A stretch of 37,382 nt of DNA from Phytophthora sp. 'mugwort' (lineage: Eukaryota; Oomycota; Peronosporomycetes; Peronosporales; Peronosporaceae): contig JAUCEF010000136.1 in assembly GCA_033558025.1 (NCBI GenBank), forward strand, positions 1-37,382, read 5' to 3'. Shown one piece after another: positions 36,042-37,382 of the stretch (positions within the stretch are counted from its first letter, which is position 1; every line of letters begins with the position of its first letter). The position numbers and the translations under genes are program-made. The notes under the pieces are model-generated. The model was given only the letters and a program-made list of their open reading frames with translations, searched no databases and was not told where the DNA came from.

Positions 36042-37018
36042 TATACACAATTTTAAAATTTTTAATTTTCATATTACCTTTATTAATTGCTGTGGCTTAT
36101 TTTACTTTAGTTGAACGTAAAATATTAGCTTCTATTCAAAGAAGAAGAGGACCTAATGTTGTAGGTACTTTTGGATTATTACAACCATTAGCTGATGGTC
36201 TTAAATTATTCGTAAAAGAAACAATTTTACCAAGTAATGCTGATGTAATTTTATTTATATTTGCACCTATTTTAGCTTTTTTTTTAAGTCTATTAAGTTG
36301 GACAATAATACCTTTAGGTTTTGGTATGTTTTTTACTGAATTAAATATTGGTATTTTATATTTAATAGCAATTTCATCTTTAGGTGTATACGGTGTTATT
36401 ATAGGTGGTTGGTCAAGTAATTCTAAATATTCGTTTTTAGGGGCTTTAAGATCAACAGCACAAATGATTTCATATGAATTAACTATTGGGTTTTCAATTC
36501 TTTCAGTAATTGTTTGTGCAAAATCTTTAAATTTAATTTCTATTATTTGGGCACAAAAAACGGTATGGTATTGTTTTCCTCTTTTTCCTATTTTTATAAT
36601 TTTTTTTATATCTTGTTTAGCAGAAACAAATCGACATCCCTTTGATTTACCTGAAGCTGAAGCTGAATTAGTTTCAGGTTATAATGTAGAATATTCTGCA
36701 ATGGGTTTTGCATTATTTTTTTTAGGTGAATATGCTAATATGTTATTAATGAGTAGTTTAACTACGATTTTATTTTTAGGTGGTTGGTTAGCACCTTTCC
36801 CTTTTAGTATAAATTGTATTAATTTTTTACCCGGATCTTTTTGGTTTAGTATTAAAATTTGTTTTTTTGTTGTTTTATTTGTAGTTGCTCGAGCTATTTT
36901 ACCTCGATATCGTTATGACCAATTAATGCGTTTAGGTTGGAAAGTATTTCTACCTTTTTCATTATCCTGGTTTTTATATACTGCAAGTATTTTAATAAGT
37001 TTTAATTGGTTAATTTAA
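36038..37018 (+). CDS. nad1: NADH dehydrogenase subunit 1
   Basis: Membrane subunit of complex I that lines the quinone tunnel. The 326-residue protein has [36 protein letters not shown] (about residues 23-58), [48 protein letters not shown] with the conserved acidic loop, and [23 protein letters not shown]. Length is typical. It starts inside the nad11 stop (ATGA), indicating coupled expression. Confidence 0.98.
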   Translation: MIYTILKFLIFILPLLIAVAYFTLVERKILASIQRRRGPNVVGTFGLLQPLADGLKLFVKETILPSNADVILFIFAPILAFFLSLLSWTIIPLGFGMFFTELNIGILYLIAISSLGVYGVIIGGWSSNSKYSFLGALRSTAQMISYELTIGFSILSVIVCAKSLNLISIIWAQKTVWYCFPLFPIFIIFFISCLAETNRHPFDLPEAEAELVSGYNVEYSAMGFALFFLGEYANMLLMSSLTTILFLGGWLAPFPFSINCINFLPGSFWFSIKICFFVVLFVVARAILPRYRYDQLMRLGWKVFLPFSLSWFLYTASILISFNWLI

Positions 37019-37020
37019 TT

Positions 37021-37323
37021 ATGAATATTTTAAATCATTTTATTTTTACTTTTTTTTTATTCTGTCTTGGATTATTTGGTATAATTTTAAATAGACAGAA
37101 TATTATTATTATTTTAATGTCTATTGAATTATTATTATTATCAATTAATTTAAATTTTATTTATTTTGCAGTTTTAATTGATGATATAATAGGACAAGTT
37201 TTTTCTTTATTAATTTTAACAGTAGCTGCAGCAGAATCAGCTATTGGATTAGCTATTATGATTATTTTCTTTAAATTATATGGAGATATTTCAATTTATA
37301 AAATAAATTTATTATCATTATAA
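37021..37323 (+). CDS. nad4L: NADH dehydrogenase subunit 4L
   Basis: Small three-helix membrane subunit of complex I. The 100-residue protein has LGLFGIILNRQNIIIILMSIELLLLSINLNF (conserved Glu in helix 2) and VFSLLILTVAAAESAIGLAIMI (conserved Glu in helix 3). The Met at 37021, two bases after the nad1 stop, is chosen over an in-frame Met inside nad1 (37006). The last 54 codon bases and stop lie in the left arm of the terminal inverted repeat. Confidence 0.96.
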   Translation: MNILNHFIFTFFLFCLGLFGIILNRQNIIIILMSIELLLLSINLNFIYFAVLIDDIIGQVFSLLILTVAAAESAIGLAIMIIFFKLYGDISIYKINLLSL

Positions 37324-37373
37324 TAAATTTATTTTATAAATTGAAATATCTCCATATAATTTAAAGAAAATAA
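37262..37373. repeat. Perfect inverted repeat (54-nt arms, 4-nt loop) at the window end
   Basis: The 3' end of nad4L (37262-37315) is followed after CATT by its exact reverse complement (37320-37373). Only nine bases follow before the window stops, and the last 16 bases (37367-37382) repeat the last 16 of the left arm in direct orientation. This could be a true terminal or junction hairpin, the edge of a larger inverted repeat, or a fold-back artefact at the end of an assembled contig. Confidence 0.9.
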
Positions 37374-37382
37374 ATTTATTAT

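Overview
This window is mitochondrial DNA from a protist. It is extremely AT-rich and gene-dense, and I see no intron signs in any gene. It holds bacterial-type rns and rnl, 25 tRNA genes, subunits of complexes I, IV and V, and a large ribosomal-protein set with remnants of the bacterial S10, spc and str operons. The standard code is used: TGG encodes Trp throughout, nad11 ends in TGA, and the only Trp tRNA has anticodon CCA. Content and order (mitochondrial atp1 and full-length nad11, rps12-rps7, nad5-nad6-trnR(ucu), adjacent cox2 and cox1, rpl14-rpl5, tatC, no trnT) point to a stramenopile. That affiliation is inference, and I cannot name a species.

Layout. 40-5764 (minus): atp9, trnD, nad3, atp6, cox3, rps7, rps12, five tRNAs interleaved with rps10, and nad2. 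5881-13856 (plus): nad7, an rpl10-like gene, trnH, nad4, trnE, atp1, nad5, nad6, trnR. A 411-base gap ends in a hairpin plus T-run. 14268-31767 (minus): orf137, cox1, a tiny tatA candidate, cox2, trnW, rns, a putative control region with 10-bp tandem repeats, tRNAs with orf186, rpl5, rpl14, a tRNA cluster, rnl, a two-piece rps4, rps2, rpl6, rps8, rps14, atp8, an rps1-like gene, rpl16, rps3, rps19 and rpl2. From 31796 (mostly plus): rps13, rps11, trnS, trnC (minus), an rpl31-like gene, tatC (minus), two trnL, nad11, nad1, nad4L. The window ends in a near-perfect hairpin.

The genes serve three jobs: oxidative phosphorylation, the mitoribosome and its tRNAs, and Tat protein translocation. The most notable observation is that rps4 appears split. 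An upstream ORF carries the S4 RNA-binding domain, and the next ORF, in another frame, carries the S4 C-terminal tail behind 24 tandem hexapeptides rich in Asn, Gln and Lys. Also notable are the 32-codon TatA-like frame between cox1 and cox2, the terminal 54-nt inverted repeat, two acidic membrane ORFs unlike other mitochondrial genes, and the absence of cob and nad9. The last point suggests that the window is not the whole genome.
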